Shown here piece by piece: positions 50,412 to 51,017 of a stretch of DNA of 51,017 bases. Both the position numbers and the translations under genes were made by a program. The DNA is from CAYSUS01 sp964434165 (GTDB lineage: Bacteria; Planctomycetota; Planctomycetia; Pirellulales; Thermoguttaceae), in NCBI GenBank assembly GCA_964434165.1, contig CAYSUS010000052.1:1-51017 (forward strand), written 5' to 3'. The stretch's first letter is position 1. Each line of letters opens with the position of its first letter. The notes beneath the pieces are model-generated. The model saw nothing but the letters and a program-made list of their open reading frames with translations. It searched no databases and was not told where the DNA came from.

Positions 50412-51017
50412 TCACTCCCGCTTGCCCCACTCCAGGTGCTTCCTCAGAAACGCGAACGTCCCCTGCGCGTGGATCGTGTGCGGGCCGACGAACCACTCGA
50501 TCTCGGTCCGCTCCGGAATCTTCAGGCGCGCCGCGTAAAGGTGGCGGACCTTGGCGTACTCGTAAGCCACGCGCTCGTCCGGGGCCACGCCGTCGAAGTG
50601 ACCCCGCTCGACCATGAATGGCCGCGGGCAGATCAGCGCCGCCATCTCCGCGTAGTTGAACGTGCTGCCCAGGTCGAACTCGAAGATCTCGTACTCGCCC
50701 GTCCACACGTAGCTGTAGGGCGATCGCGTGGAGGCGTTCTTCCACACCCAGTCGTTGAAGTCGGCCGAGCAGATCGAGAGCTTGTAGTCCGTGACCAGGG
50801 CCGGCACGCGCATCGCCGTCTTGCCGCCGTAGCTCAGACCGTAAAAGCCGATCCGCTCGGGATCGACGAACGGGAGCGTCTGGAGCCAATCGACGATCTG
50901 CCGGTGCTGCGGCACGATGATCGAAAACAGCGTCTTGCCGATCGGGTTGGCCTTGCGCTGCAACGTGCGGAAGCGGTCCTTGAACAGGTAGAGGTTCTGT
51001 GGAGCGAAGACGACGAA
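50412..51017 (-). CDS. Alpha/beta hydrolase (dienelactone/acetyl-xylan-esterase-like), N-terminus beyond window
   Basis: 201 visible residues with the start cut by the right edge. The nucleophile elbow is GLSYGGKTAM (Ser), followed by SADFNDWVWKNAS, GHFDGVAPDE with a probable catalytic Asp, and GPHTIHAQG with the His. The preceding line FVDPERIGFYGLSYGG is typical of dienelactone hydrolase or acetyl xylan esterase relatives. The substrate cannot be read; planctomycetes encode many such enzymes for polysaccharide side chains. Confidence 0.82.
   Translation of the reverse strand, partial: FVVFAPQNLYLFKDRFRTLQRKANPIGKTLFSIIVPQHRQIVDWLQTLPFVDPERIGFYGLSYGGKTAMRVPALVTDYKLSICSADFNDWVWKNASTRSPYSYVWTGEYEIFEFDLGSTFNYAEMAALICPRPFMVERGHFDGVAPDERVAYEYAKVRHLYAARLKIPERTEIEWFVGPHTIHAQGTFAFLRKHLEWGKRE

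Overview
The window is GC-rich, gene-dense bacterial chromosome, most likely from a member of the Planctomycetota (an inference). The evidence is a secreted protein with a PEP-CTERM tail, a secreted squalene-cyclase-like toroid protein, membrane-anchored Ser/Thr kinases (one a pseudokinase fused to a beta-helix), an FHA-GAF-nucleotidyl cyclase, SpoVG carrying a built-in zinc ribbon, DUF4432 and URO-D-like proteins, and HemQ. Many genes lack a clear Shine-Dalgarno sequence. There are no rRNA or tRNA genes, CRISPR arrays, transposases or phage genes. Both edges cut a gene: a cupin-like protein on the left and an alpha/beta hydrolase on the right.

Layout. 1-6.8 kb: cupin-like fragment (-), DUF4432 protein, PEP-CTERM discoidin protein, URO-D-like protein and acyl desaturase (+). 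6.9-9.0 kb: secreted toroid protein. 9.1-14.2 kb (-): lysS-lolC-lolD-ilvE, tightly packed. 14.5-19.6 kb (+): a signalling block with a sensor Ser/Thr kinase and an FHA-GAF-cyclase, then a DEDD-type exonuclease. 19.7-23.5 kb: two convergent TPR proteins separated by stacked hairpins. 23.6-27.1 kb: glycyl-tRNA synthetase (-), a Tat-exported sugar isomerase-like protein (+) and a YqaA/DedA membrane protein (-). 27.5-29.1 kb (+): ispE-spoVG. 29.1-33.7 kb (-): tyrA-purL-purQ, with a PurS-like domain fused to PurL. 34-39 kb (+): aat, a secreted anchored protein with an orphan LolD-like ATPase, a single-domain response regulator, a 65-residue protein and hemQ. 39.1-45.2 kb: a lipoprotein, an unassigned 605-residue protein, a GAF/HD-GYP protein and a Nudix hydrolase. 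45.4-49.5 kb (-): a Flp-type prepilin, a pseudokinase-beta-helix protein and a 402-residue unknown. 49.7-50.4 kb (+): a two-gene HNH module whose nuclease is broken by an in-frame TAA. 50.4 kb to the edge (-): the hydrolase.

Most of the content is housekeeping: two aminoacyl-tRNA synthetases, purine, isoprenoid, aromatic and branched-chain biosynthesis, haem synthesis, lipoprotein sorting and N-end-rule modification. The accessory interest lies in signalling and in intergenic DNA. The most unusual signals are (a) a family of roughly 75-nt imperfect palindromes placed 36-42 nt after the stop codon of three unrelated + strand genes; (b) a kinase/FHA-cyclase pair in which the cyclase lacks both usual base-selecting residues and the kinase C-terminus is encoded by a TTCG/CGAA-rich repeat; (c) a pseudokinase-beta-helix protein next to a solitary Flp pilin with a near-consensus promoter; (d) a 15-bp hairpin between purL and purQ. 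Sigma-70-like promoters (TTGnnn, 16-18 nt, TAnnnT) can be read in front of many genes and are listed where convincing.
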